Counted from the stretch's first letter, positions 12,301 through 27,327 are shown. The stretch is DNA of 64,000 bases from Isoperla grammatica (GCA_945910005.1 OX246739.1:12560292-12624291), one strand, 5' to 3'. A program made the numbers and translations. Notes: a model not told the origin generated them from the letters alone.

Positions 12301-15300
12301 CTGGAGGAGAATTCTGCTCAAAGCACGCAAAACACACACTATTCTTATTCGTTTTAAGAGAAAAGAACCGTCTATGTAGATCTCAAATTTATGACGTTTT
12401 ATTGGTTAAACCTACATAATACATTTTCTCTTTGCTAGTTGGAGTATTTGAATGTCAGTCTGAAAGTAAAATATTATGTTTTAGAGAAGCAAAAAGTGAG
12501 TTTTTCTGTATAGCACAAAACCACCGTCTTCGAGTCTTCATTCATTGAAAAATACATTACGTATGATTTATGTTGAGAAAATATGTGGCTATACACAGCC
12601 CACATAATTTCCCCGCGCACTCTGAACAGACAATCTTTTTGTACACACTCATATCCACACGCACCCTTATGATTTTTTTGGTTACAAATCTAAAATCGGA
12701 TTATTTTGACGTAAGAATGTTGGCGCATTACTTTTGATGAATGGCATATCACGCTAACGTACGCGATGGTAATGTGTAACGTTATATGCACTACAAGCAG
12801 CTCCATTGACAAACATTAATGTGCTACACATTACAATGTCTATCTACATGAAACATGTATAAAAACTATAGATGTTAGTGGGTAGATTGTGCGCGTACAC
12901 AGTAGCATCACAGATATACACGACATAGACGTATTAACCCACATACCAACCACGCATTTAATACGTCAACGACCTCATTCAAATCAGAGTGTTTAATTTA
13001 TAGTCCTAATTAACAGTATATTACATAATACATACACTATTTTTCATAACCTGGCAATGGTGTTTATGCATGGTGCGAAGCAAACGCGTTCATAGATAGA
13101 TTACATACATACGCACTATAGATACAAGGATTACGTTGGACATTTACACTATTTTATCTGGTAATCTGCGTGAAATTAATCCACACATAGAAGGTGATAA
13201 TTCAAATAATTAGAATGATAATCTAATTGCGAGGCCCATTCATGACATACGGTGGTTCACAGAGAGTAAATATTTTCAAACTGCAACTAAGGTTTCAGCC
13301 CAACCCGTAATAGTGTACGTTTGCAAATCATTCATTTGTATTTGGTATTGAAGCAAGAATAGAATGAAGTTTTTGTCTCATTGCTCCAAACGTTAAATGC
13401 GTTCATATACAAGTTAATATGACTGCTCATTCTCTTTCAAGTTCTAAATTAACCTGGAATCGAACGAGGAATCGTCAAGCTAGATTGAAGACAATAATAA
13501 ACTAAGACTTCATAATGTATCACACAAGTCTAAGTGTATTTAGGGCAAGACGAGATTGTCTACACGTAAATGCATATTAATCTTGATTAGTTATATAACT
13601 TATATAAGTAAACGAAATAGTCTCGAGTGAGCTATAGAGAAAATTAAATCCATCCTTAAGCTAATACGAAGTTATTAATCATGGGAAAAGTTTTGTAACA
13701 ATAATTATAAGAGATTTGATTACAACAAAGACGCATCAATCTAGGCTTCTAGCTAGTTCAAGGTTAGTTGAAGTGTAGACGGTGACGGGGCAGATATATT
13801 ATTAGATCATGTAGACGGGGTAATTACGCTGATACCCGTTATGTTCTTACATCAAAACTGTAATACAAGTTCAACTTTTCCGTACAGCCACTTTAGTAAT
13901 TATTAGGCATCGAAAGAGGCGTCAAAATAATTTATGAAATTCACTCCTATCGAGTGATGAGTTCGGGATTGAGTCCCGAAACAACAAGTATAAGCAAGTT
14001 AGACCTCAAGCACCTGCTACAGCCAGGGGGGCTGCTACGGGGGGCTGCCCGATAGGATGGCTTTACTTCCGAACTCGCATAGGCACCGGATAAACGACCC
14101 GAACCAAACTGATGGCTAATTTCCCTCGAGATGCGTATATGCTGCATGGGATGGCTCGAGTTAAGGAAACTTGCATTTCACTTACAAGTAGATATGATAC
14201 ATTCTGCGACAAACGACTCTAGACGAAATTCTACATAAAAATATGACACGAGATGACTGTTTCTGTAGAATTTCACAATGAAAACTGCATATTTGAATTG
14301 AGACAAGATATTTGTTATAAAGATTACGATGCAATAGATATACAATTTGCAAATGGTGGTCGCTAACAAGGTATACCCTGAAGTGAAGAATATTGTTATG
14401 TTATTTGTTATATCATGGGAATTATTGGCGTTTTATTAGTAGTTTTTACTTTTAGTGATGTTAAACACTTGGAGAAATACAACACTAACCAGTGAAATAA
14501 CTGGGACATAAACACAAGACATAATAATGTAAATTTAAAGGTTACAGAGAGATACTTCCCAAAGAATAAAATTATATCAAGAACCTTTTTAGCAGTTATT
14601 TTGATGTTGTGGTATTTGAATATAAATGCATGTGTGTTTGTTATTTATAAGCAAACGGTTCAGAGTGCGGTTTGAACTAATTGTTCTCGAAGTGGATTAA
14701 CACCCACGACAAACTGAACGCTAGGTACAATCGTAAACTGTCAAGGCCATCGGTTGTCTCACATTTAAAACACGTTTTAATCAATGTTACCGAGAAAATA
14801 ACTTCAGTTAAGTACGAGATATGCTACGATAAGAGATATGACACGATATAAGACATTGTTCATACCGACTCGTCTATACATGGAATCGGCGGTGATTTGA
14901 CGGAAAGTGACATACAAAGCCGTGACTAGATTAGCATTTAGCACACATACTTGAGAGTCCACACGAATGACGTCACTGCTATTTCGGACCGACAAGACAT
15001 ATAGCTGTGAATATTATAGTAGCTGTGTATATAAACACAAGGATTCACAACAATAAAGAATGAATTGGTATTGGTTGCATCTTCCCGATGTAGCTTTTCT
15101 AGGAACATCTAAGGTCACACCATGTAAAAGTTATGCGATGATGTCATATTATCATCATCAGGTCATGAACAACACAAGACTGCCTACTTGTGCCAGGTTT
15201 CAGATCGTCTTGTCATTTAGAGACGACTTCTTTCCATATTACATAACATCTTACAAAAAAGTAACATGTAATGTTACAGAATAGGCCAACATCTTATGAA

Positions 15301-18300
15301 AAAAAGGTAGTGAGAACGACGATGTTGAGTTTACCTAGGTCGGAAATTAAAACACAACATACTATTCTTGTAAACCGCTTGTTTGTTTAAACAATACATT
15401 GAAAATGCTTGTATTTACAATACACAACAACAGTAATAAAATAAGTACTAATAATATAGTAATACACTTGTTGCTTTCAACCTTCTATCGATATTCATAC
15501 ATTCTCACACTCATGTTTTCACTTCCCAAGGTAATTCCTTAGTATGAAATTACTTGTAGATGTACCTGTATAACCTGTATAGTATTCCTATTCATAATTT
15601 TCTTTTCTTCCATTTTGCTTGACTTTGACTCTACATCAAACCATTATAGACCTCCCCGACAGGAAATTTAAAATGAGCCGTCCATAGTTGTATACTATAC
15701 GATAACAATAATAGCATGCAATTAAGTGAAAAATGAACTGGCTGAGCGTGCTGATAAACCGTAACCGTACAAGTGAACGTGGTCGTCACCCCAATAGTTC
15801 GCGTGATCGACACGGCCAAAAGAGAGCAGGTCAGTCATGCCAGACATATGAAATGCATACCGTCTTCGTAGGCGTGTTACCCTAGCCTTGAATAAATAAT
15901 CCGCTCGTTCGTTGAAACCCGAGTGTTTCATATTCATAAGAAGTTTCGCTTTAATAGAAATACCATCGGGGGTCTACATTTAGATTATTGGCAGGAATCG
16001 CTAAAAGCTATTATCTCACGCGAAAATAACGGCTTTCTAGGAAACTAAGTTCTATGAACAATCATGCGGATCCGATTTCACCCCCCACTGCCATTGCGTG
16101 TGAGTTGCATTTCCTGGCAAGTATAGCCTACGTCTGGCAGAGCCGACTGCACGGAAGCTACGCGTTATTCCAATAATGACAGCCAGACAGACAGACAGGT
16201 CTGTATTGATTACCAGATAAGATTTAAGCAGATTTTGTTGTGACGGAAAATGTAAATTATTTTTAACACAGTCTGCTGGGACCGTTGCCTTGAGGACTGT
16301 AGCCCTGGAGAAGAGTTGGAAGAACTAAGATGTAAGAAAGAATAGGACGTGAATTGCTGACATTTCGTTGAGCTCTTCCAATTGAGAATATTCAAATAAA
16401 AGGCAGAAAGCCGTCTGAAAGAGTGATTACTGATTATTATACTGTATTGTGTATAGACTACATCAACAAATAAAAAAAAAAAAAATAAATAAAAAAAAAA
16501 TATAGAATATGGCTGCTGCAATGTAAAAACACATTATTTACTACCTACATAATTATGTATACTCGATAAAATCTCAGCGTTATATAAAGTACGTTTTCCT
16601 ACAAATATACACTGTGTCTGTATGACTATAACCAGGCCCTTCAAATCCCCACAAAGGGTCGTGTAAAACTTCAAAACAAGCCACAATGGTAAAAGTCAAA
16701 TGTTATTCAAACGGAAGAATCATTGAGGGACACGTGAATTGATCCGTCAAAACAAATCACATGCATGTACCATTATAGTTCAGCGGAGAAGAAAAAAAAT
16801 GTATAGAACTTAATTAAAGAATATACAAATTTAACGATTCATTTTAGAATATGTTCAATACATTCCCGACAAATGTAGGCGAAGATCTTTCTATTTTGTC
16901 TAATTGTACCAAAACTTAAGGACACTATACCCGGTCAATATTTTTAAAGTTTTAATTTAACAAACAAAAAGAAAAAGAGTAGCCTAATATGGGGATATGT
17001 CCGTAATAACTCAACAATAAAATATACTAAAGCATGTGGAACTCGATCGAACTGTCTCCCTCTCTCTCTCTCTCTCTCTCGCTCTCTTCTAAGACCTATA
17101 ACCGACTCAGTCCTAGATGTATCTGCACTTTATTTCAATATTTATAACTGCAATAAATCCGAATACATATTCAAGGAAAAGCAATTCAAGTAGGTTATGC
17201 AAGGAATAACTTATTTCAGCCATTCCGACAAGTGCACTCACTGATCGTTCGGTTAGCTGCGGTTGCACTCATACCCATAATAGTTTCAGCCATAACAGTT
17301 CTCCTGGTCAGCGAAATTGTAAATGCTCTAATTTGAAAACTAGATTTGCTAGAAAACCTTACGGTAATGGCGTGCAAAACTATAGGTAATATGCTCTTCC
17401 CACACACAATCATTGTTTTTCGATATGGAAAGTGATCGCCTTCTAAATGCAAATTGTGTAGTAGTTCTAAAAGAAACTATTAATAAATTAAACTTAATAA
17501 CAAATATACATAAAATTAAAATAATTTATGATAATAGACATGATTTATATACTGATATTAGCAATTACTGGTACAATGCAAAGAGAAAATATAGATCCAT
17601 GGATCATTTAAATAAAGTTCGATGCGCTATACAGAACGAGAATGATAACGGGAATATTATGGAATGCACAACAACCCAGGAATGTCAAGAAAATATTTGG
17701 CTATGGCACCGATAAACACTGTAAAGTGTGTTCATTTGATTAGCTGTTATATATTTTGACACGTGACCGATAACCAATTTCAACACAATGAGTTCGATAA
17801 TAATTTATTTCAAGGTTGTTCCACTTCTTCGGTTTCTCGGTTGTTGGGTTCGTTGTTTACTAAACTTTTCTTTTTTACTATTCGCCTGTCTTTCTTCTCT
17901 TTTGTTTTTTGCTGCTTCCCCTTTTATTTTCTTCTTTAGCCAGTCTTTCTTTTCAAAGGACAATAGTATAGTCTTCGTGTTATCGTAGGATTTTCACGAT
18001 TTGTAAACTGTTTGGTTAGCAAGGAAATATTCGAAAGCTTCTTGTTTACATTAGACGGACTTGTGATCTTCCCCAATAATATTTACAGCAGCTGAAGTTC
18101 GTAGCATCGCAATCACACGGAATAGCGATAGTATAGACTGAATGTTTTGATTTGTGTGGCATAGAAATGTTTTTGTTACCTAAACATGATTTAAATGTGG
18201 TCCGGCTAATACAAGTCCGTATTTAAAATATATTTTGTATTCGTATAACGTTCATACTTCATAATATATAACAATAATATTCGTTTATTTAGATCGCCAC

Positions 18301-18436
18301 CAGCTTTACTTTTTGTGCATCCCTTCCGGTAACTAACTAGGAATATTCTAAGGCTTTTTATACAGTTGCAATGGTATATTCTTAGACTGTTAATAGAAAT
18401 TAATCCCAGCATTCTAATTTATGCTTAAAAAGTTTT
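9311..18436. other. Long AT-rich stretch without supported genes
   Basis: Open frames reach about 128 codons (9311-9697) and 103 codons (16210-16521, a poly-A shadow), with no motif or family resemblance. Simple sequence includes a CT run at about 17057-17080 and a gacagaca run near 16182. At 13966-13984 a 7-bp stem (ttcggga/tcccgaa) encloses a 5-base loop. I see no gene, RNA gene or large repeat. Confidence 0.5.
17057..17080 (+). repeat. (TC)n microsatellite
   Basis: Pyrimidine dinucleotide run. Confidence 0.85.
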
Positions 18437-18530
18437 AAAATTCAGTTAGGACTGCCGGTGACCGGAATCGAACCAGTGACCCCTCGAAATAGAGAATCGC
18501 GTGTTACCTCTGAACCCCTTCTACCTGTGT
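18437..18530 (-). repeat. tRNA-derived SINE, family also present at 48001-48085
   Basis: Minus-strand reading gives an A-box-like ggttcagaggtaacacgcg, a perfect B box (ggttcgattcc), then caccgg and tcctaactgaa. The plus-strand copy at 48001-48085 has the same order with the same tail beyond the tRNA-like part. Shared non-tRNA 3' sequence is what separates a dispersed SINE from two unrelated tRNA pseudogenes. About 80 bases can be aligned by eye with many differences, so the copies are old. Confidence 0.55.
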
Positions 18531-20562
18531 TCATGCATCGATCTAGATTGAACAACCTAACCGATAATATTATTGTGAATGCGTTATCCTGTTCATTTAT
18601 TGTCTTCTTTATTCTAAACAAGATGAAAATTCAGCGTATTATATGCGGAAGTTGACATGATTAGGTATTGTATTTGTATTTGACCATCAAGTATGAACGT
18701 GAACAACAATATTTGCATCACGTCCTTGTCTATTTCGCCGCTCTCAGGCATATATTAACGTCCGTACACACGATGCTAAACCCTTTGGTAAAACATTTAT
18801 AGTTATTTTAACGTTTTACATAAAGTTTACATACGAAATAACCCTTGACGAAATGTTTAAACATGAAATGAAATGTTTCCTAGGACCCGCTCTGCTTAAT
18901 ACGGTACTCTGAGGCAGTCTGGAACTACACAGTTTTATTATTTGTTTATTTATTTATTAAATGCTAATCCTATTCAGATATAAAACTGACATAAAGAGGG
19001 AAAATATCACTACAAAAAAACATACTGCACACTTTTGAAGATATAACTATTAGAGAAACGTTTTCTTGGGTAGAAAAGTTGCAGAGATTCGCATGGCAAG
19101 TCTAAGATACCTAGTCTAAGATACAATATGCGTGTATACATTTTTCTAGTATATGATGATGTATATAGTTTAATTAATTGATTTCAAAATTCAATAAATA
19201 AAAACCAGAAACAAAATAATATTGTTTATAAAGGTTCTATACTACCATAGATATAATAATACGACGACAACATGGCTAAACAGAACGCAAAGTAAGACAC
19301 ATAAGTTAGTAACGACCGCGAACCGCATTCCACGCCAAATCTTAATCTACTTAGAAAGCCGTTAAACCAAACGCAACGTTGATAATCCCGTGAGGTCCTT
19401 AACGCTCAGTCGTATCAGATCACTCGTCCCAGCCGCCCCTTTATATTAAAAGACAATGACTCGGAAACAAATCTTCCCGTCTTCAATGGGGGCGGTTACG
19501 GCCTCCTAGTTCTCTCCTCTCCTCCTCTTCTCCTTCTCTCTCTCTCTCATTCTCCGGGGAGGCGATATTCCACGGCTGTGTTGCGTTGTGTATAAACAGT
19601 CACAACTTCAATTGCACTTGGCGTTGAAATACATATTGTTGTTTCCTTTTTTTTAGTGAAACAAGTTGAAAACCAAAGTATTCATATTATTGGATTGGTA
19701 ATAACTCTAAAAAATATATGATTTTTTCAATCGGCATTAAAAATGATGTAATTCGATAATTTACATATTCCTAACATAATTAGTAATTCATGTATAGTCA
19801 TTATTCCCCATTATCCTAATCCAGAAATTATTAGTAAATCATTTACTAGAAATATGAGAGGTAAAGTAAGTATTTCAAACTATTAATTATTACTTTTAAT
19901 AAACTTTTCTTTAACTTAATTGTTCTCATTGCAAGAAGTTTACAGTATATGAACAATGGTAATAATGGTAAAAATAGTTTCATTTAAAAAGTTTCATTTT
20001 TCTCATCGAACTACATTTCGAAATTCGCAAAGCAATTAAAACCGATAATAAAATCACGTAAAGCTCGAGACTACATTTAGCTCTCTTCCGACTTGAGCGC
20101 AGATCATGTTTAATCCACTCCCAACTTCATTTAAGTCGGTCAGACTCAGAAGTCGGAACTTTGGTAAGTAATGACTTCGATAGAACGTATTCGGTAGGAG
20201 AGAATCGATTTGAGGTTCCCCAACAGGAGCAATCATTTCCTAACTAAATGAATGAATGAATGAATGAATGAGGGGCAAGTGGTAATTGCCCGCGGCTCCT
20301 GCTTTCCTCGCAACCCCAGCTAATCGATGTGTGAACACAGTGAGGATGAACAATTTAATGCTGGGCCCAAATTAAACACTCTCAGAGGTAGGACTACTAC
20401 ACCGGCTACATCTCACCACACGGCATTAACGTATTCAAGCGTTTAGCAAAAATAGGATTCGGTAATTAAAAAAAAAAAAAAATTAACGGCAAAGTTTGAA
20501 TTTGCACTTGCGAACATTTGTAAGTCTTATTCATTCAGTCACTACGTTTATTAAGCGGGCTG

Positions 20563-20586
20563 GGCTCGCACTTGGCGGTGCGAGCC
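20563..20586. repeat. GC-rich hairpin
   Basis: A 9-bp perfect stem (ggctcgcac / gtgcgagcc) encloses a 6-base loop (ttggcg). It is GC-rich in an AT-rich setting. No poly-T or gene context suggests a specific role. Confidence 0.6.
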
Positions 20587-21765
20587 GAGTCTAGTGCGTA
20601 CTGAGTTCGACTGATAAACACCTCAGCTCGAGCTTATTTCAGTTCTGTCAAGAAGCCGATCTAGCCCGGTTTAATACGACTAGGGATAGGGTTTAATAGG
20701 AGGAGTCCGGATTGAAGTAAACTTGCTAAACGGGTTCCGAACTCAGTGCGTACTGAAGTCAGTCCGAAACGAGTCCTCTTGATAGTTAATGTCTGATTAT
20801 ATTGTTGAATCAATAAAAAAATCATATGTTTCTCTAGGTCTGAAAACGAGCACTCAAATAGTTGTATATTGAAGCTATACAACAAGGTAAAAGTAAACTA
20901 CGTGCAACTATAAGTGTAAACTCTAAACTGTACGCCTACGTTCATACACATTACAGAGTGTTCATAATTGGAGAAAATAAATTGTTATGTATGAATGGAG
21001 CTATGTATCTTCGTTTTGTTGTAATAAATCTTATCAATGAATAGATAATTAATTTAATAAGATAAAGTGTTAGGAAGGTGAAATAAATGACCTATTGTAG
21101 CATGAAAAGATAACTAGAGAAGTAAAAAATCAGCAAAAAATGGACCACAAATCAGTTCTTAATGAAAGCTATTCAACCTAACAAGCGGAATAGTTAAACA
21201 ACGATTTGGGTCTTGTCAACTTAACAATGTTATGCAAGAGAGTTGTAAATGCTCAATGCACGCTTCGCTCGGTTAGCAAAATGTGCTGAGTATAATTCTA
21301 TCTCTTCTTATAATTTGATCTCTTACAGATCGAACTTTTGTGTAAGAACATAAGACAATTATATATTGTTGCGCAACCTTCACAAAATTATGTTCACGTC
21401 ATACAAAACTCGCAATTAAAAATCTAATGAAAATAATTTTGTAGGGTGAAATTAGGATAGACTTCTAAAGCAAAATAATAAAACGGTAGGTTTTATTTAC
21501 AGTAATCAATTTCGTGTTATGCTACGTTGCCGGTGAAGCCTCCTATAAAGAGAGACAAATTAACGAAACTTACATTTTCAATTTTAGTTAACCATGTTAT
21601 CACCAGATTGTGCTAGTGTTATTGTATTAATATTATCAATATAAGTTATTAACTTATTGTATTGTAGGTATATTGCTATTGTTATGATAGTATCATCATG
21701 GATGACGAACTCCAAACACCTCAGCTTGGTTGGTTTCCTATTCAAACGTGATGTGTTACTAAAAC

Positions 21766-21843
21766 CACCAATAAGAAGTAAAGTACACTCTATTCCAGAA
21801 AAAAAACACCTATAAGGGATAAAGTATACTGTATTCCAGAAAC
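21766..21843. repeat. Degenerate 41-bp tandem dimer
   Basis: Two consecutive units at 41-bp offset share cacc-ataag-aaagta-act-tattccaga with several substitutions. Too short to be a satellite array. Confidence 0.5.
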
Positions 21844-23042
21844 TCCGCCTCAATGACACTATTTACTTACGTGGAGACTCGCTCGCTTATCAACATAAAA
21901 CACAGAGCGCTCTGCATGTAAACTTTTACGGCACCGAAACACAGCTTACCGACAACTCGTTTCATCAGGAAACTTGAACACTCACCTGGAAAAAAGAGAA
22001 ACACGAATTAGAAATTACTCCTTTAGGTGGGTTTCTTGAGGTGTAGAATGTTATGTGTTAAGTATAAGATTAGGTATAGCTAAAAAGAATATATAGAAAC
22101 CATGTTAGAAGTAGACTAAAATCAACCTACGAAGGATTAAACAAATTGTCGAGAAGAAAAAATAATATAGTCCATCTAAGTTAAGTGATTATGAATAAAT
22201 GACTACCTGACTTACTGACTGACTGACTGACCTGCCAGCCATGAGATACTAACGTCAGCAAAAAAAATTGATTTTACTTTATTTTATAAGTAGCTTAATT
22301 AGTTCTTGGAGGAAATACAACAGTCAACAAAACGTTTCAAATAGTGAGACATATTACTAAATAAGTACCAAACACATACGAATACAGTCAGAGCTCAAAA
22401 AGTGTGAGAGTTTAAGGTTCACCATTCGTATCTTTAAAACAAGTTTTAAAAAAATCGAAATTTTTGGTAGATACCACAGCTAGATTATCAGAATGAAACA
22501 AAATATATGCAACATTCAGTACGTATGGATTAAATCAGATAATTGAGATATTATTGCATAATCGGATTTTATCAAAACGTAATGAGTTGTGCATATATGC
22601 ATATGTGCATGTTTCGTTATCTGTAGAACCAGATAATATCTACCTACGGTATCTACCCACAATTACGGTTTTAAAGATGCGAACGGAATTTCTTAAATTC
22701 TGCCGGTTTTTGAGCTCCGACTGCCGCAGCCTCACCGCAACTGCATCTGCTGTCTCTGCTGGTAATATATAGTTAGTGTTTAATCCATAAGAGAGGTTCT
22801 GGTCAGTCGGGACTCATCAACCAGGGACAGAGTCCCAGGAGAACGAGACGCGCTGCAGGTAAACACAAGTTTGAGGCATCATCGTCTGCTGCCCGTCGGT
22901 CTATGTAAATAAATGAAACAGCTCGCCCACTTGAAACGTTACTCCGTGTCCCCCGTCAAAATATAAAACATGCTATAAATGTACGATGAAAAATTACGAG
23001 GGAGACAGCATGACAATGCGTACTGCGTACGTTAAACAACAA

Positions 23043-23069
23043 ACGTATTTCCTAGAGAGGGAAATACGT
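23043..23069. repeat. 10-bp stem hairpin
   Basis: acgtatttcc and ggaaatacgt are exact reverse complements around a 7-base loop (tagagag). No associated gene. Confidence 0.6.
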
Positions 23070-26000
23070 GAAATTTATTGAAAGCCATAAAGTGAGACAT
23101 TTAAATCTTGAGAACAGATGCATAGTGCCGAGTTGTAATAAAAGCATTTAACATAATATTTTGGAGGCGATATTTCAAAGGGAAAGAATGACATCAAATG
23201 TTATAACCTTAGTTGTAACTCGATTGCCTTCGCCATCAGCACTTCCTCAATGACATTTCTGGGACTACGATGCTTCACCGAATCTTTTCTAATAAATATG
23301 TTTACGCTTTACTAGAGAATGCAGAGCATGATATGGATGAACTGATATTACATTCAGACTTGAATTTACGTTTATGAAACCAAATTGCAAACAAATAAAC
23401 ATATACGCGTACATAACTCGAGAAAATGTGTCACTAAGGTTTATTCACTGTACTTCTTTCTCAATACGCTTCACAGGGGACTTGAGAACTTTGTTTACAT
23501 GAGAAGTTGCTGTTGTTGTAGCTGTGAATGTCTATAGGCGACTAATTTGCGATGAGGCCGTGAACACGTTGCTATTCAAACGATGGCATTAAAATAAGTC
23601 GTATAGAGAAAACCGTTATTTTGAATTCCACGGAATAACAAAACTCGTATATTTATACTTTTTTATCTGTTCACTGTTTCACATCAGAAAGTATGAAATA
23701 TTTACATCATACTCTGTCCTTACTGTGTGTGTGAGTCTCTGGTTATTAATTCTCAGAAGAAATTTTAATTTTATTTGTCTCGAGCCGAAACGTAACCGAA
23801 AAAATTGGGCTACGCCGAACCGGTTAAAATTGAATGGTTATTTTAAGTTGGTCGAGCCGAAACGAAATAATTTCCGTTCGATACCCGAGTTGAATCTGTT
23901 TTCGTAAGATTGGGTTGATTCTTAATTACCTACGTGACTTAAGTCCGTAAGTTTGTACAGTGACAACGACGCTTGGTCTTCGGCACGTGCAGCGGTAAAT
24001 TCTCTCCAGTCCCCAGCTTTATTTCTTGCATGAAATTTCTTTCCGCCCGAGATAAAGTAGCCATCCTAGTATATTTCTGTACACAAGCGGAGCTCCTGAT
24101 GCAACCCCCTCGAAATCGACTTAATGTGAACCTTAGCCCTCCCATTATTCTTTTCTTACAGCTTTATCACGGAAAACTTTTCAAGATAAGAAAAAGCCAT
24201 TTAAAGGAGATTTAAAAAAGGAGTATAAAAAAAAACACAACTACTAGACGTAAGCTTCGTTGCCTGAACAAATCTTTAAGAATTAAAAATATCGTATAAA
24301 TTATAACAAAGGCCGTAAAAATATTTCAAGAAGGAACGTTATCCTCAATCGTAAAAGTTAACGATCGTACAAATCACAGTGCGACAATGTGTAAAGAATG
24401 AAACGAAACTGCGGGAGGGAGATATACCACTCCATCTTGAGGACTTCTGCAGGCAACGTATGTACTGTGGCAGACCAGCGTAAATATTGTCGGCCTAGAG
24501 TCATGTCATAGCCACGCGTAACCCTCGACATGAAACATGCGTGTGTACTTGGTTTACTTGGGAGGCAATTAATCTTATAGGCTGCTTACTGATGCTAAGT
24601 TACAAACATTCAAGTGACTTTGATACACTAAAGAAATGCATACACGTCACAATATGTGGTACCAAAACTTTCTTTCGATACAATATTTCTAGATTCTGGT
24701 AAAAGTTCTCATGTGAAAACTTTACCCTAGGTTTCCCTACAATACCAATATTAATAAAAACAATAATAAAAAATAAATCAAATCATGTATAAATGGCGCT
24801 GTCGTTTAACTTTTTTGTTTTTCTAACTCCTTTTAGGTAATTGTTTTGGTAAAATTGATGTGTAAAATGAGGGACTGTAACAAGTTCAGTCTGATACACC
24901 TTCTAGAAAATATTTACTATATCAAAGATGATTTAAACAAACTTTTTAAAACCCTGCTCTTTACATCACAAAAACGCGCCAATTTCAAAATTCTTTTATT
25001 TACATGTGTTATGTATTTCATGTATTATAATTGTACTACGATGATTTCATGTCGTTGCATAACCAAGAAATCGTCAAGAAACGCGAGTGAAATGCGTGTG
25101 TGTTGGCTGAAGGATGATTGGAGCCGACAGTCCCTGAAAGCAACTCTGAAGTGAATCAGCACGTGATCCTAGCCCAGTATACCTTCCTTCCTTCCATTCG
25201 CATCTTCAACAACTCTTCAAACGGAGTCAACTACATTCTCGCATCACTTTCAATTTCACTCCAAACAATCCCTTTGTTGGTAAGTGCTCGAGAAGCCAGC
25301 GTCACGACCAATCTCGCCTCGTATCGCCCTCACTGCATATTATCCACCGATCCAGGCTCACTTGAACCGTGTTTCAAGACGGGCACAGAGTTATCTTATT
25401 GTCGCCGAGGTTCTTGTAATGCATGAGCTAAGGAAATTCAAGTGGTTTATATTTTAGTGTTGTGGTGGCATTGGGGGTTAGTTCCAGTTGGTGGTTGGCA
25501 TTTCACATCTCCATAACTGTCCCCTTTAGTTAGGTCATGCTCCGGTTTAGACCCAGACACCTGCTCTAACCTGCGCTGTTTGATCCCCAGATGCATTCAA
25601 CCCGTAATTTATTAATATTGTCTGCGTCATCTTCCCCTTGACTTTCTCCTGTTCTCCTACCCTCTGCATCGTTCTCTCCCACTCTACGACCCCTCAACCC
25701 TCTCTCTCCCTCATACAGTCACCAGTCTATGGGCATACTCCCTCAACATGATACATTCCGACTAGACCCACTGAGTCGATGTAATAAATTGTTAATATAC
25801 CATTAAAAGTTCGCAATATAGCGTTCTAATGGCATTTCAGGGGCGTGACTGAAGAATGTCATTGCTGTGTGGTTACTGCGCTACATCCGGATTGTGTACT
25901 CTAGCAAGCGCGCCTCCCCGTGGAGTATAAAGCCGTCGCTGGGACTGAGGTAGTTTTAATTCACTTACGGCTAACCGAAATGATAGGGGAGGTGTGTCGA

Positions 26001-26560
26001 ATATCCAAACACTATGATCAAAGCATGTTGGATCATCAGCCGACTCCAATGTGTCCTCAATTCGGGCACTAAAGCGCCTTTATACTTTATATATTTAGTA
26101 AAAGAAGTTAACCTTGATTTGCATGTGACTGAAGGAATGACATATGGTCTAGTTTTCGAAAAATCATACATTTTTTAAATTTATAGTTCTAAATATTTCA
26201 CGAAGTTAAGCGCTTCCGAAATGTTTAAACTACATGAAAATGGTGTGCTTGCAACAATCAAGGAAAAGAGGAATAAACTACAAATTGAGACATGTTACCT
26301 TTCTCGATACGGCACAAAACCGACAAAACAAAATATACAATGATGTATTTTTTGTTTTGTTTTCTTACCGAACTGAATACACGTTATAGCTCTGAATAGG
26401 TACTAAAAATGTGATAAAACCAACCTGCTAATATATCACTTAAAATACACCACCTGCTGGCGTAGCACGTGGGTGGTAACAGCGACTGCGTCAAGCGAAA
26501 AGACGCAGACGATCGTTCTGCTGGGAAGGTAGGTTAGTGTAGACTGCAGAGGAAGTGAGA

Positions 26561-26727
26561 GGGGGGGGGGGGGGGAGAGACCTTAGAGGTAGATACAGGT
26601 TTTGTTGCATCGCACCTCTGCAGTACTTAGCTCATGTCGAGCAGTGAACCAATGCCAACCTTGTACCATTCTTTATTTAAGCCCTTGCGGCAAGCCCCCC
26701 CCCCCCCCCTCCCCCTCCCCCCCCCCC
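26561..26727. repeat. Pair of opposite-strand homopolymers: poly-G then poly-C
   Basis: A 15-base G run (26561-26575) is followed about 120 bp later by C-rich runs (26695-26727). The pair resembles the G/C-run arrangement inside the hAT-like MITE at 3387-3751, but I could not find matching terminal inverted repeats here. Confidence 0.8.
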
Positions 26728-26910
26728 TATTTCACCGGTCACAGACATTAAGTTGTGTTTTATTGTTCCCAAATCAAATTGTCACTCTGGGTGTAAAAAA
26801 TTGCTTATTGTAATATGGTTTAAATTACACAAAAATTAGCTTGAATACGCTACTTTATTAACAATACTAAAAATTATGGTATAAACAATTGAATATTTTA
26901 AATGTGAAGA

Positions 26911-27076
<166 letters not shown>

Positions 27077-27297
27077 ATAAAAAATAGTTACAATGCAATA
27101 AACAAATGTAGGCCTAATGTGATACCAGTGCAATAAACATCACAACGTGGTAACAAAGTCAGACGTCTGGGCTGGGTTTCACCACCATCTGTTGAAAACA
27201 CACCAGAAAACCGCGATAAGGACGAGAGATTTCTGTTCGTAATTTGGATAGGAAAGAAATGCACAAATTGGACGTTGGCTTTGATGAGGCAGCGAGC

Positions 27298-27327
27298 GCA
27301 GCTGTCTTTACGGACAAAGACAGCTGC
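27298..27327. repeat. Perfect 12-bp stem hairpin
   Basis: gcagctgtcttt (27298-27309) and aaagacagctgc (27316-27327) are exact reverse complements around the loop acggac. No conserved neighbours allow a role to be named. Confidence 0.7.

Larger units (their letters stand above)
18531..26910. other. AT-rich stretch without supported genes
   Basis: It contains short hairpins (20563-20586, 23043-23069), a 41-bp dimer (21766-21843), a CT-rich tract near 19500-19550, an aatg tetranucleotide run near 20245-20271, a ctga run near 22210-22231 and poly-G/C tracts near 26561-26727. Open frames of about 100 codons at 24846-25426 show no recognisable domain. Donor-like junctions near 22761 and 22858 are not enough to call exons. 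Confidence 0.5.

Noticed and set aside
22677..22860. Two exon-like segments ending in donor-like ctg|gtaata and cag|gtaaac
   Set aside because: No continuous frame, acceptors or recognisable peptide link them.
25926..25932. TATA box (tataaag) as a core promoter
   Set aside because: No downstream gene or first exon can be linked; TATA-like words are common in AT-rich DNA.
26561..26727. Another hAT-like MITE defined by a G run and a C run
   Set aside because: No terminal inverted repeats or target duplication found around it.
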